Source: Manihot esculenta
Lineage: Eukaryota; Streptophyta; Magnoliopsida; Malpighiales; Euphorbiaceae
Length of the DNA: 64,000 bases
Direction: 5' to 3'
Assembly (NCBI RefSeq): GCF_001659605.2
Contig: NC_035172.2
Coordinates: forward strand, 15,501,051 to 15,565,050
Shown: in pieces, positions 34,108 to 47,011 of the stretch
Layout of the letters: each line of letters starts with the position of its first letter
Position numbering within the stretch: position 1 is the first letter of the stretch
Position numbers and translations under genes: made by a program
The notes under the pieces: generated by a model
The model's database searches: none
The model's input: the letters and a program-made list of their open reading frames with translations, nothing else
Told to the model about the DNA's origin: nothing

Positions 34108-36276
34108 ATGTTTGAGAAAGCTTCAATGATGCCTTGTTCACTCTTACCACTCGTCCTTTTTCTTTCCCTTTGTTGCTCTCTTCGTGCGGAGACTTTCAGG
34201 GAGGAAGAATATGCTTCTGGGATGAGACCTTCTATGGTGAAGAGGGAACATAGGAAGACTTTAATGATAACAGAATATGGGGAGATCTCAACCGTTGATA
34301 TCTCTAGGGGAACAAGAGGAGCTTACCATCTTGAGTTCATCACCTTGGTGCCTCGTTCCTTGTTTCTTCCTGTCCTTCTTCATACTGATATGGTGTTTTA
34401 TGTGAAAACAGGTAAAATTTTCTCTCTTCAACATGTTTAATTTATAGATTCTCTAATGCTTATGCTGAATATAGGGAGGGGGAAGCTGAGTTGGGCTGAA
34501 GATGGAAGAGAACTGAAGAGGGTGAATTTAAGGAGAGGAGATGTGTATAGATTACATCCAGGCTCAATTTTCTTTCTGCAAAGTAGCTTGGAGCCAGAAG
34601 GAGAGAAGCTGAGTATTTATTCAATATTTTCAAATACAGATGAAGATGTCTATGTATGAAATTCTTGATTGGAATCTTTCCTTTCCTCGGAATAGAAGCT
34701 GAGAATATGTGTATAAAATTCTGTCAATGTACTATCAAAATTGCAGGAGCCAGCCATTGGAGCATACTCTAGCATCAGAGATTTGGTCCTTGGCTTTGAT
34801 AATAAACTCCTCCAATCAGCTTTTAAGGTACTGTACTGCAGCTTTGCCATAAATTTCTTTTGGTGATTAATTAGATGGTTCTCTATTTTCTAGTCAGATT
34901 TAGGAAAAATTACTATTTGGTTATTTAGTAATCTTGGAATCAGAACATTCTTCTAAGACTAGATACTATAGGGACTAGATAGTAAACTAATGAGTAGCTG
35001 AAACTGGTGTTTTAAGGTCCCAGGTGATGTAATAGAAGGAATGACTAAAGCAATGAGGCCACCACCCATTGTCCATGCAATGCAAGAGAAGAAATCAATA
35101 CTTTTGGAACTAGAATCTAGATTTCTACAAGCACTTACTGGCAACAAAGCTAGTTCCTTCCATGGCATCAATGGTGGGAACAAGAAAACCAAGACATTCA
35201 ACATTCTAGAAGCTGGCCCAGATTTTGAAAACTGTAATGGATGGAGTGTGACTGTTGACAGAGGAGACTTGAAATCCCTAAGAGGTTCTAATATTGGTGT
35301 TTTCATGGTGAACTTGACAAAGGTATATAAAAATTTTGCTTCTTTTTTATTTTAATTTTGAATCAGAAATGGCAGTAGCAATTCCATTGATGTATTTTAC
35401 TTGCAGGCGTCGATGGTGGCGCCACACTGGAATCCAATGGCAACTGAGATAGCAATAGTTTTAGAAGGACAAGGGATTGTAAGGGTGGTTTGTTCAAGAA
35501 ATTTAAATGAAACAGAGTGCAAAAATAGGAGGTTCAGTGTTAAAGAAGGAGATGTCTTTGCTGTACCTAGATTCCATCCTATGGCTCAAATGTCTTTCAA
35601 CAATGATTCATTTATTTTCATGGGATTTAGCACATCAACAAGGAGAAATTATCCTCAATTTCTAGCTGGGAAAAGCTCAGTCCTCCAAACTTTGAACAGC
35701 CACATCTTGGCCATGTCCTTCAATGTCACTAACACAACCATTGATGAGCTCTTGACTCCTCAGGAAGACGAAATCATATTGGAGTGCACGTCTTGTGCTG
35801 AGGAAGAAGATGCGATAATGAAGGAAGAAACCGAAAGAGAAAGACAGGAAGAGGAAGCTAGGAAGAGAGAAGAAGAGAAAAAACGAGAGGAAGAGAAAAG
35901 AAGAGAAAAGGAAGAAGCAGAGAGAGAGGAAGAGAAGGCAAGGGAAAAGGAAAAAGAAAGGGAGAGAAAAGAAAAGGAAAGAAAGGACAAAGCACAAAAA
36001 CAAGCAGAAAAAAGGCAAAGAAAGGAAAAGAAAAGACGAGAAGCAGCAGCAAGAAAGGAGAAAGAACAGGCCAGGCGAGAGGAAATAGAAAAACAAAGGG
36101 AAGAAGAAGAAGCTACGAAGGAGAGGAAAAGAGAACAACAAGGAGGTGAAGGCCGTCATAAAGAAAAGAAACAGAGAAGAGAACCAGAGGAACAAGGAAC
36201 CAGAGAACAAGAGCAAGAGCATGAAGGTAGTGGTGACCGAGGAAGAACAGCTGCAAGAAAAGTCTGGAAGCTTTAA
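34108..36276 (+). CDS. Vicilin-like cupin protein with long charged C-terminal tail (At2g18540 type)
   Basis: Exons 34108-34411, 34475-34653, 34747-34827, 35017-35322 and 35407-36276 join in frame to 579 residues. The N-terminus is a signal peptide (LLPLVLFLSLCC, then a likely cut near LRAE), so the product enters the secretory pathway and perhaps protein storage vacuoles. Two cupin barrels follow: the first in exons 1-3 (YHLEFITLVPRSLFLPVLLHTD...), the second in exons 4-5 (MVAPHWNPMATEIAIVLEGQG...GDVFAVPRFHPMAQMSF). The last ~150 residues are an almost uninterrupted Glu/Arg/Lys run, probably a long single helix or coiled coil. This matches Arabidopsis 'vicilin-like seed storage protein At2g18540', which has the same two-cupin plus charged-tail plan. 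An in-frame ATG at 34126 could be the start instead. No key defect is visible. Confidence 0.88.
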
Positions 36277-36726
36277 CGGGAGACACAATAGCTGCATTCA
36301 CAATCCTCGGTCATTCTCTCCATAGTTGTGGCAATAAAAGCTCCTAGGCTATGCCCTGTTTTCCAGCTTTTTAATTCCTTAATAAGCTCTGCGATCTATG
36401 CTTGAAATTTAGACATCATGTGCACCATGTAATGAGCTTAGATCATTCTTTCTATGTGGATTTGGACATTGGTGCTTTCGTGTAAAATAAATTTTGGAAT
36501 CCATGTTCGTTTCTCATGTTTGTGAAATAAGCTCTGCAATGCTAATCTTATACGACACTAGCTGCTTAAAACTTTCCGGTCTCTCAGTACGCTATAGTTA
36601 CCTTGATTTTTAAACTGGTATTTGAAGAAGCTTCAGATGGCGGAAAATGTAAATTGAATCTTCCGATCTTATAACACGCCAGGAATTTCAGATCTTCCTC
36701 ATCCAGGCTAATATTTAAACTCAAAT
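36277..36726. other. 3' flank of the vicilin-like gene
   Basis: Contains likely 3' UTR sequence with AATAAA-like signals (36333-36338, 36487-36492). No further gene was found. Confidence 0.45.
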
Positions 36727-37009
36727 CTGAACCGCACTGCAGGCTTTCAAGGAGCTTTCATTCACGCAAGTTAAATGGTCGGAATAGGAGTAATTGCATA
36801 AGAGACTGAAGGTTCTGCCATGATTTTACTAATGTGGCGCTGTAATACTTGTGCAAGTAAATTAAATGGGATTAGTTGAAAATTTGAACCGCTTTGCATG
36901 CTTTTCGAGGAGTAGAAAATTCGTGCAAGTTAAATGATCGGAATTGGATTAGTTGCATCAGAGACTGAAGGTTTTGTCGTGATTTTTCTGATGCGCACTG
37001 TAATGCTTG
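36727..37009. repeat. Diverged direct duplication, 2 x 126 bp
   Basis: Copy 1 at 36727-36852 and copy 2 at 36884-37009 both run from TGAACCGC to CTGTAATRCTTG and share phrases such as AAGTTAAATGRTCGGAAT and GAGACTGAAGGTT. They are the same length and separated by 31 bases. This is an old local duplication in the spacer between the cupin and PP2C genes. Confidence 0.75.
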
Positions 37010-37508
37010 ATAGCCAGAGGCTTCAAAATTGTTGAAGCGGCTCTCTGAAAAAAGATACTTTCAGGACCGCTGCTGAGTTTCTATTCCTGTTTCTGATTCG
37101 CTCATTGCTTGTATTGTCCTATTTCCCCTACAACCACTGCCCACCAATGGCACAGGAGAGAGACATCACTGGCGACCATAACACCAGAATCCTGAAAGTA
37201 CACAGCTTTATGCAACAGATTCGCTCCACAAGTAATGAAGGCCTATTTATGCAGTTAGAAGAACAAAGCTTTAATTAGGTAAAGGCGGGGAAAAGAAGTA
37301 CAGAGCTACGCTAACAAAAATGGAGAAATCAAAGATTCACATTTCATCAATAAGAAAACGGAGCGATCAAAGATACCAATAAGCCTTTATGAATGACTTG
37401 TTATGCCAGGTTTTGTGGAAAAAAAATACAGCTATAGGATTTTTCCAGCCATTAAAGAGCGCATCAAGAAACAAGCTATTGGTTCCAGCTACATGGGAGA
37501 AGACATTA
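37010..37508 (-). other. Probable 3' UTR of the PP2C gene and spacer
   Basis: Directly downstream of the PP2C stop codon on the minus strand. No other coding frame is supported. Poly(A) signals are not unambiguous. Confidence 0.4.
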
Positions 37509-40500
37509 TCACACGTTAGAGATTGTTATGTACGAAACAACAACAGTAATGTCATCAAGTTTGCCACCATAGTAGCGGAATCCAGCGTCTTGAGCAGCAG
37601 CTGAAAAAGGGGTTTGTCGGTTCCTGTCCAGTGCCCGTTGACGTGCCAAAGCTGCAATCTTCTGAGCTGTTACTTGAGGCCCTAACCCAGCTCTTACCGC
37701 ATGAACAACAACAGCAGTAACCTCATTGTTATACAAGTTGTCAAATAATCCATCTGTTCCAGCAATTATTACATCACCGGGAGAAACAGGAAATGTGAAA
37801 ACCTGGAAAAGTTTAACCCAAAAGGATGCTCAAGTCACACGGTTTTGTTTTTTCATAATCTCAAATTGCAAACCATTCAATTAAGCTACTATAATAGAAA
37901 AAAGGGAAAATTCATTACTCCTCAAGCATTGAAATATTATGAAAAGAAAGAAAAATTAAAATTTACATGTAATATATAATTTAAATATTTTTAATTTTTA
38001 TGGTACATTGTCCTAAAATAGGTCTTGGGCCTTGGCTACTGAAACATTTTAAAAAATAGTTTAATAAGTAAAATAATTTTTTTTATTAAATCTCCCCATT
38101 TTTTAGCATCTCTACATATCTAAAAAATAAATAAATAAATAAATAAATAAAATGCACTAAATTTTTATTTTTCATTAAATGGCCTCCTCAAATATTCTAT
38201 ATGTCAATTTATAATTTATATATTATATTTTAAATTGAAGCTTTAAAATTATTTAGTTGTCTTAAAAATGTTCAGAAGTTTAATTATAAACTAATTAATC
38301 AAACTTATATATTTATAAATTAAAATTTGATTGGTAATTGTTATTTTAAAATTAAATACAAGTTAATTTACTAATTTCTTATTATATAATCTAAAATTAG
38401 ATGGATTTTGTTATTTTTATTTTTGTTGTCTCTATCATTCTATGGATAATGTAATTTTTGCCTTTACTCCCATTTTGCTTTCTTTCATTTATTTTATTAA
38501 ACTTAAAAAATTTATTTCATTCAGATAGTTCTAAGTTAATAAAATTAGGAATCAACTCCCACACAAATTTTTTACTGATCAATTTAATAAAAATAAATTT
38601 ATTTTTAGGGATAATAGCCAAAAAAAAAAAAAACATTTCAGTTTCTAAGAATTTTACCCCTAAACAAAAATTTTTAACTGCTATACCCTAAACTATGCAA
38701 CTACACCATTGTTAGAATATTCTCGATTACAATTCAAATCAATTTCGCAACAAATCGATTTGATTCTATAAGGTGACTCCTTTAGTATGTCTGAATCTTA
38801 CAATTCTCGATTTGATTCTCCATTTGATTCTCAATTTGACTCTTGATTAGTATATATATAATATGATAACTACTGTCTACAATTCCAAAGTTTATGATTT
38901 ATAACATAAAGCTATATAACATAAAAAAATACATATTTATTCTACAAAGGATATTTCTATTTATATAAATGACATTTATACATTTATCAAAATATATCAT
39001 TGTAAGATTTTTTTCACTTATTTTTAGAACATATATTAATTTTAATTAATTTTTAGAATCTTTATCAAATCATATGATTTGATTTGATTCTCAATTCATA
39101 AAACCTTATTGTTAAATCGAAATGTCAAAGTAAATAATTTGCCACATCTTATCTGTGTCAGTATCTTGAATTAATATTTTAATATAATCCCTATCCCCTA
39201 AATTAATATGGTACAATGTTAAAAAAAAAAAAAAAAGAACTAAACTTTTTGGAGTTGTAACAACTTTTTTTTTAACAAATTTACCCTAAATTATAGCATT
39301 TAATTTAATTGTACTGCATCATTAACTTTTTTTCCGTATTAATATAACACTTTAGCTATATAAACATCCTAAATGACATACAGTAATTTATTTTAACTTG
39401 AAATTAAACACACTAACCCATTTATGTTGATTTTCTTTTTCTTTTTCTTCTTTCAGGTTCAGGAACATGTATATTCTTGAGGTTTTATTTTAATTTGTGA
39501 ATGATTTTGAGTGATTTGGTTGTTAGAGAAATGCTCATGGAATCAATATTATGAATCTGGGCTCCATTGTTTCTTCAACATTGAAGGATTTTCAAGGTAT
39601 AAATATTTATTGTAAGAGGTTAGAGCATTTAATTTGGAGGTTATAATAAATTAGTGTTTAATTTTTTTATTAATAAACTTTATGTGAAAAAATGTTAAAT
39701 TTAATGTGGGATACAATTAAATTAAGTGGCATAATTTAGGATAGATTTGTTTAAAAAAAAGGGTTTAGGATATAGAATTGTTAAGCGTTACGAGTGTAAT
39801 CAAATCAAGCTGAAGCTAAATATTTGGAGGCTCGAGCTCAAACTCGATTCGAGCTTCATCTATGAGCTTGAGCTCAATTCATGAAAATATTAGACTCGAG
39901 CTCAATTTAAAATGAATTTGTTTATCACTTGACGAGTCAACTCGAGCTTAACTCACAAGTATACTCAAAAGGTTAGAGTTTCAACTCACAAGTATACTCA
40001 AAAGGTTAGAGTTTCAACTCGATAAAATTATAGACGAGCTTAACTCACAAGTATACTCAAAAGGCTAGAGTTCCAACTTGATAAAATTATAGACGAGCTC
40101 AATATAATTCAAGCTCATTTAAATTATAAACAAGCTTAAATTAAACTTATTTAAATTAAAAATAAATTTTAAACTATAAGGTCATTAGGAGACTTTAAAT
40201 AACTATATTTTTTTAAAATTTAATTAAAATCTACTAAAACCAAAGCTTGAAAAAGAAGGTAGAAGTCTTCTTGTCCTTTTATAAAGAAGCTATACTCCTC
40301 CATGTTACTTCTTCAACTTTCGATGCGGGATTCTTGAATGTTGATACAACACTTGTGTAGCCCACGCTTATATTTACTACAACCTAATATAAGAATCACT
40401 ATGGACAACTGGCGCAATGGTTCAAGAGACAATTAAGTCCTTTTTTTTTTGTCATGAGTTTTTTTTTATTATTTTTTTATTAGTTAGCTAAAAAAAATTA

Positions 40501-43500
40501 TTATATGGTAACATATATTAAATATTTAAACTAGTTTATGGTTTCATTATTATTTATTTATTATTATTATTACTATTATCATTTATAACTTTTAAGTATT
40601 AATATTTATTATCTCAAATTCTAATTATAAACCTTCAATTAATTATATAAAATGTATCCAGCATAAATTCAATTTCATATAATAATGAGCTCAATTATCA
40701 TTTAATCAATATTAATTAAACTATATGTATTGATGTATAAATTTATATATATCTAGGGAGAAAGAGTTTTCATTTAAATTACGTAGTTTTGACTAAAATT
40801 ACATATATTTGCTGCTAAGTATCAAGAGATATTTTTATACCAAATTTATTAATGTAATATCATTATTATTAATACATTATCATTTAATTCCTAATATTAT
40901 TATTATTTTAGTTTTAATTCAAATATATTATTTATATTAAATTATGAAAAAAATATAAAAACTACCTTATAATTTTATCGATTTTTCACTTCTAAGTTTT
41001 GTGATTCAATTTCTGTCGAACTATTTCCTCATGTTATGGTGCCATTAATAAACAACGATAATTTTCAAATGCCGTCAAATTTAAACCAATGTTAAATTTA
41101 TATAACAGACTATTATTTTGACACAAATTTAAACTATAGACTCTAACCTGAAAATTACGAGAAACCACAGATTTTTTTTTAGTTTTCTCTTCTAATTAAT
41201 AATTATGTTTTCCTTGTCACATCAGTATTTTCTAACAGTGTATGAAAATTGTCGCTATTTGCTAATGGTATTATACCACATGATACTATTTTTAACACAA
41301 ATTGAACCACAGACCTGAAGTGAAAATGACTGAAACCATATGGTACAACTTTATACTTTCCCCCTGAATTATTATATACAATACAAAAATTACTCTTATA
41401 ATATAAAAATAAACTATTATATGAAATGAATATATTTAATATAAATATAATCAACTTAATTACATAATTATATATATACATTATACCAAACTTCATCCAT
41501 ATCATTGTATTAATTTATATACTATGAACAATTTAATTTATAAAATTATGTAAGTAACAAATTAAAGCAATATTAAGTATGAGAATAATCATAAAAGCAT
41601 ATATATAGACAAGAAAGTAGTGACAATAATAATAGTCCATTAAGAGAGATTCAAGAGAGATATTTTTTAAAAATATAATAATATTGTCTACTTAAATAGA
41701 CATATAGTAGGAGAGAAATATACAAACTAATAATGTAGTTACTCAAGCAAAGGGAGAGAGATATATGCATTAACAATATATATGCTTATATAATTTATTA
41801 TTATTTATGTCTTTTAAGAGTTTAAAAATAAAGAAAGAGAAATAATATAAATAAATATTAGAAATTGAAATAGAATTTATGATAATATCACTTGTATCAT
41901 CATTCATATAGTATTTATAACTTTTTCCTATAAATAAATATTTATACTATTACTTTTTTTTTTCTAAAATTATTACTTAATATTTATTATCAAGTATTTA
42001 TATTTTATATTAAGAACATATTTTATTTCAATATACTAAATATATATATATATATATATATATTATTGTGATAATATTAACTTTTTTATTACAAATTTAA
42101 AATCAAAATATAAATTATTATAAATATATTTTTGTAATGATTATATTATAATTTTTAAATAGTAAATTTTCTTTAGAAAAAAAAATAATATAATTACACA
42201 TTTATAAAATACAACACTAATATAAATATTTGAATTACAAATGATATAACTCATGACTTTTTTTTTTAATTAGAGATAAAACACAAACACATAGACTCGA
42301 GGACAGGACTGGACTGTTGTCAAAACCAAGGTAATTTTGACAAAGTCCTTAGTCCTATATAAGCCTTACTCACACTCTCTACAACCAATGAGCTTGTTCA
42401 CAAGTCTGCTCAATGAGTCAACTCGCCAGCTTACTCATAAACCTCATAAACTTGAAAATGAATCGAACTTATAAGTTTAATCTAGTCGAATACTGCTGAG
42501 TTCAAGCTCAGATTGTCTATTAAACGAACCTAAAAAGTGAACTCGAGCTCGGCTCGTTGAGCAGAGCCCAATCGAGTTTTTATTGAATCGAGCCTCGAAT
42601 ATTTCACAAATAATTTGATTCCTTTATACCCCTATTACGAGTAGAAAAGTTTGCATTTTCTTTTACCATTATTTGGTACTAACTTGGACACTTACGTGAC
42701 CAAGGTGTTAACTTCAATATATTAATTTAATGATAAGTTACAATAGTTTTTTGCCATTGTCCCTTATATTTACTTTATTATTCTTATCTTTAATTTATAT
42801 GTTAATTTAATTTTAATGATCATCATTTTTTAATCTTATACTATTAACCATATAATCTAGCTATTTATAATTTACAATATTACAATATTATCAAGACGAG
42901 AAGTGATACTAAGACAACAGAATCTCCTATTGCAAGAGGCAAGGTGAGGCGTGACGCCTTTTTGAAGTGAGGCATACATATATGTGTGTGTAATTATATA
43001 TATATAATTACACACATTATGTATATTGTGTTAATTCCTTCTTAATTAGTTAATTAGTTAGCATAATTATAAGATATAAATATGTAATCTTCTTCAATAT
43101 TGGAATATACTTGAATTTGAAAGTCAACTATATAGATATTACAATTTGTTTCCTAATTAGTTAAGATATATATATATATATATATATCTATAATTATGCT
43201 AACTAATGAGAAATACATTCTCTAAATAATACATAAAATTTAGTTCTCCAGTTAGTTGTATAGGGTTTAGCCTTTTCTCCTTGCGCCAAGCAAGGAAAGG
43301 CTCGCCCTTTAAAAACAATGATAGCTTAATTCAATATTTTTTTTTCCAGTTATATATGGATCATATATAATACTTTGATGTCAATATTTTTTAAATGATA
43401 TAATTTATATCAAGAAGTTATATAATGAAGAAAACTATTATTTTGTAAAGTTACATTTGCTGTTGTTGTAGAGATGTTAGTATAAGTTTTGAATCGACAA

Positions 43501-46500
43501 AAATTTTGTAGCTTGATATTTTATATTCATGATTTCAAATTGTGATTTCAAATTGTGTTCACGGTCACAGTCACCATTAATGGAAACAAATTTGTAACAG
43601 TCATAACGTAACGGCCTGTTGCTAAGCAATTTTTTTGAAAAATTTGCAAAGTTTATGAAATTAACAAATATTAAAAGATATAATTAAAAGTAAGTTATAC
43701 AACTTAATAATAAATACAAATATATCTAATAAACACAAAATTTATAAGTTTTAAACATTATACATAATAACTAACCCCAACTACTACTAGAATAAGAGTT
43801 TAGTATTTATATTATGCAAAATAATTTTAAATATTTAAAGAAACTACATTTAAATTTAAAGTCATGTTCTTTTTTTATACCTATTTTTCATAAATTTTTA
43901 ATCTTGTAAATTTTATATTAATATTTTATACTTAATACTTAGTTATCATTTATTATAACTTGTAAGAGCATAAAACTCATTTAATAATTAGTATTAATGA
44001 TATTAGGTTATAATTATGAACTTATAAAGTTCTACATTTCTAATCTAGGATTCTAACTTCTAATTATTTTTAATTATGCATTCACTAAAAAATGATTTAA
44101 AAATATCTAAAAGCTTGTTAAAAAAATAATAATAACTTATGTTCTGATTTTCTAACATAAATTATCTAACATTCTAACTTCTAATTATTTTTATTTATGC
44201 ATTCACTAAGAATTGATTAAAAATATCTAAAAATTATTGAGAAATAATAAGAACCAACTTTTTGCTCAATAACACTTCAAAACCACTTAGTATCCTGGAT
44301 GATTTGAGCTTTTCAACACAAGAATTTCTAGAGAAGTTGACTAATAGCTCTTGAAGAGTCTTAAAGTGGAGAGAAAATTTAGAGAAACTTGAGAGGAATA
44401 AAAAAAGGGTAAATTTTGGCTTGGGAGGAAAGTTGAAGGCTTCAAATGTGAAGAAAAAAAGTGTCTTCTACATTCAAGAATTCATACACTACATTGCAAG
44501 TGGTCTCTTGCAGCAATTCTAAAGATTTCTACCCATCAAATGAAGGTAGAGGCCTTTATGGCCGTTAAGTACGGTGGCTGTCACCAACACAATTTTTAAT
44601 CGCCGTAAAATAACGGCCTTAACGGTAACGGCTCCTTGGAAAACCTTTCCAAGAAATAACGGCCGTTACGTTATGTTATTTAAAACCATGTTTGTATTAT
44701 TTTCATTTACTATATATTTTATACACTATTTTATATATGCATGTGTAGGCGCTCATGCGCATATGTAGGAAAATTCTATTATATTATAATTGCTCCCCCT
44801 TCCCTCTAAGTATATGTCAAAAAATTTACACATCTATATGGTGTCAAATCCATTAACTAACCTGGCCAGAGCTGGGTAGATCAGCCCCGCTGCCACTCTC
44901 CAGTTGGTATGTGAAATTGAAGCCATGCTGCTGCACTGGGGATTGGAATACAGTGCATCCATCTCTAACCACCATAAATCCACTGTCTCCTAGATTAATA
45001 GCACGTATTCCCTGATACAACCAAAAAATACAGTCCAGATAAACAGTCTCAACAGTAATTTTTCTTTTTGTTATGTTAAGAACACAGGTTCTCATTCACA
45101 AACCAAACCAAATTTATATCCTAGCTTACAGTAAATTATTTACTAAGTACAAGTATCTTTATCTAGAGTCAATATAAAATCCTTGTCCTACCAAAAATGA
45201 GGTGGGGCATAAAGACTTTGTACAAGATGATTAGCAAGGGAGAAAAATCTACTTTTATCCAACACGTATTGAATTATCATAGTTCAGAATCAGATTTGCA
45301 ATACCAATGAGAGTAATTGATAACCTTAACCGCCATTGAAGCAGTTGAAGATTCTATAATATTTGAGAAAAAGGCTTGACAATTTCTGAAATATCATGGT
45401 TAGGTACATGAAGTAGACAAACAATCTGCACATCAAATGGCTTGAACCAACTGACTACCGCAACAGAAACACCTAATATTCCACCAAAAACATCTGTGCT
45501 TCTAGCAGAGCTCATAAGAGTGCATTTAAACCATTATGTGTGCTCATAAAAGCCAAAACATCCTTTCAAATTGTTCATTAAGGAACAAAGCTTTGTACTA
45601 CAGTTTACAGGCCAGTGAAAACAAGACAACAAACCTCATTTGTAAGGGAAATGATGCAGGCTGTTGACGAACCCTTAGCTTTTATGCTTGAGTGTGCCTT
45701 CTCTAGAACCTTGGCTGGGTCAACTGATCCCATGGGCTCCTCTTGAATTGCACTTACTGAATTAGACATAAGTTCTCGTGCAAATTCTCCTGCATTAATT
45801 CCTACATCTGCCCAGCCACCTACTCCATCTGCCACACCAATGGCTTGTTGATCTGCACATATAAAGTGAGCATCTTCCCCACCAGTTGCTTCCTTATCAG
45901 GATGTGGCAAGTAACAAGATCCTGAGAGCAGCTTCAAGTTTCTGTCACAAGAACAGTTCTCCAGTCAATACCAAGCAACTCAATCACTAAATATAATTTG
46001 TTTGTCAAAACACAATCTAATTAGCAAAGTCGTTATGCATGACCCAATGTCTATCTCATGCTAGGACAACTATTCAACAGTAAAGCATACAACAAGGAAT
46101 TTTGTACAGAGATCTTTCAAATTGATATAAGCATCACAAAGAAGGGAAAAACGGAGGGGGGTCATTTTCACTAGCAAAGGAAATCAGAACTCAAAAGTAA
46201 ATTACTACAAAACGAAGATAACCGGAACATACAGAAGATGAGAACACATACAGGCCAGATACCACAGTGGAGTTTGCAAGCTGTTCCTCACGAGAATTCC
46301 CTTCAAATGACACATCACGAGCAGCCCCAGCAGAGAATTGCAAAGAAGGCATGGTGTGGAAGTTTTTCAACAATGGCCCAAAGACAAAATTATTCATCTC
46401 ACCACTCCTTATTGCATCAAACGAAGAGTACCCACAAACCAAACGACTATTAGGCAGCTCCCCCTTTCTCATTCTCATGTTCGCCTTTAAGCAAGTGGCT

Positions 46501-46751
46501 CGACTTTTATCCGTGAAAAAAACACCACTAGGTTTCGAAAATTCCAATCCATTTCCACAAGTAGTAATCATATCATCAATATAAACATCACCAAACACAG
46601 GCTTAGGACTAGAGGCAGCCATAGAAAGTGCACCAAAAGAACGCCTTACTGACAATCGAGTAGAATTATTAGATAAGAAAGAAGCTGGATTTCTAGCAAT
46701 TATCGCTGTCCTAAATCCTAAATTCAGCTTCACGATGAACCCAGATGGCAT
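37509..46751 (-). CDS. Protein phosphatase 2C, PP2C 55/80-like (four coding exons)
   Basis: Coding exons on the minus strand: 46252-46751, 45635-45941, 44862-45011 and 37509-37802. Splice phases agree and give 416 residues. The first ~165 residues are Ser/Arg-rich and poorly conserved, with a start typical of an organelle transit peptide. The phosphatase domain follows: GEDAHFICADQQAIGVADGVGGW (D-G-x-G-G metal-binding motif), GSSTACII, AINLGDSGFMVVRDG, GTDGLFDNL and GGKLDDITVVVSY. All metal-binding aspartates are present. Closest recalled relatives are Arabidopsis PP2Cs At5g66720 and At4g16580, Mg/Mn-dependent Ser/Thr phosphatases of the PPM family predicted in chloroplast or mitochondrion. 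The third intron (37803-44861) is 7.06 kb and full of repeats, very long for a plant gene. A leader intron and an upstream frame are listed separately. Confidence 0.9.
37803..39795. other. PP2C intron 3, proximal part
   Basis: AT-rich intron sequence with an (AAAT)n microsatellite at about 38121-38153. It contains AT-rich phrases also found elsewhere in the window, such as long AAAATTT alternations. No gene was supported. Confidence 0.5.
39796..42634. mobile_element. hAT-like non-autonomous element in PP2C intron 3
   Basis: An exact 8-bp duplication TTACGAGT flanks it (39788-39795 and 42635-42642). The ends are imperfect inverted repeats: the left has GTAATCAAATCAAG and then GGAGGCTCGAGCTC; the right, in reverse complement, has GGAATCAAATTATT and then CGAGGCTCGATTC. 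Both subterminal regions are full of GAGCTCGAG/CTCGAGCTC phrases. Near the left end a ~40-bp phrase (ACTCACAAGTATACTCAAAA) is repeated three times (39950-40080). The interior is AT-rich without a transposase frame. The 8-bp duplication points to the hAT superfamily. Confidence 0.75.
42635..44861. other. PP2C intron 3, distal part with inverted-repeat DNA
   Basis: Two further repeat structures are suspected. 42925-43320 is bounded by GGCAAGGTGAGGCGTGACGC on the left and, inverted, GGGCGAGCCTTTCCTTGC on the right. 43594-44690 is bounded by CATAACGTAACGGCC facing its complement GGCCGTTACGTTATG, as in Mutator-type MITEs. TA microsatellites lie at 43158-43188. There is no coding capacity and no target duplications could be fixed. 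Confidence 0.4.
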
Positions 46752-46752
46752 C

Positions 46753-46818
46753 TTAGATTCTTAAACCAAGTAGCGTTGCTTCTTCAATCACTTCCTTAGC
46801 CAAACCGATAATTTTCAT
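46753..46818 (-). promoter_or_regulatory. Upstream open reading frame in the PP2C leader
   Basis: In the second leader exon a 21-codon frame starts at 46818 (MKIIGLAKEVIEEA...) and stops with TAA at 46753-46755, one base before the main ATG (46751). If used, it would force reinitiation or leaky scanning. Conservation is untested. Confidence 0.5.
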
Positions 46819-46825
46819 CAGGAAC

Positions 46826-46958
46826 CTGAAAAGGAAATGGGATTTCGGAATTCTTTCAAATGGGAAATAAAATTTCCAATCATAAAACTCAATGCTCCAG
46901 AATATAAATATGGAAAGAACCTAAAAACAGGAATTGAAATGTGAAGAAAAGAACGCAC
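46826..46958 (-). other. 5' UTR intron of the PP2C gene
   Basis: Minus strand donor CCAAAAG|GTGCGTTC at 46958 and acceptor CCTTTTCAG|GTTCC ending at 46826. The leader exon upstream (46959 to about 47010) is pyrimidine-rich (TCTTTCTTTC), as is common in plant 5' UTRs. Confidence 0.6.
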
Positions 46959-47011
46959 CTTTTGGGAGTTAGAAAGAGTGAGAGGAATTGATGGATAGAA
47001 AGAAAGAATCA

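Noticed and set aside
35677..36297. 206-codon antisense frame rich in Phe, Leu and Ser
   Set aside because: It is the reverse complement of the Glu/Arg/Lys-rich tail of the cupin gene; the sense gene explains it fully.
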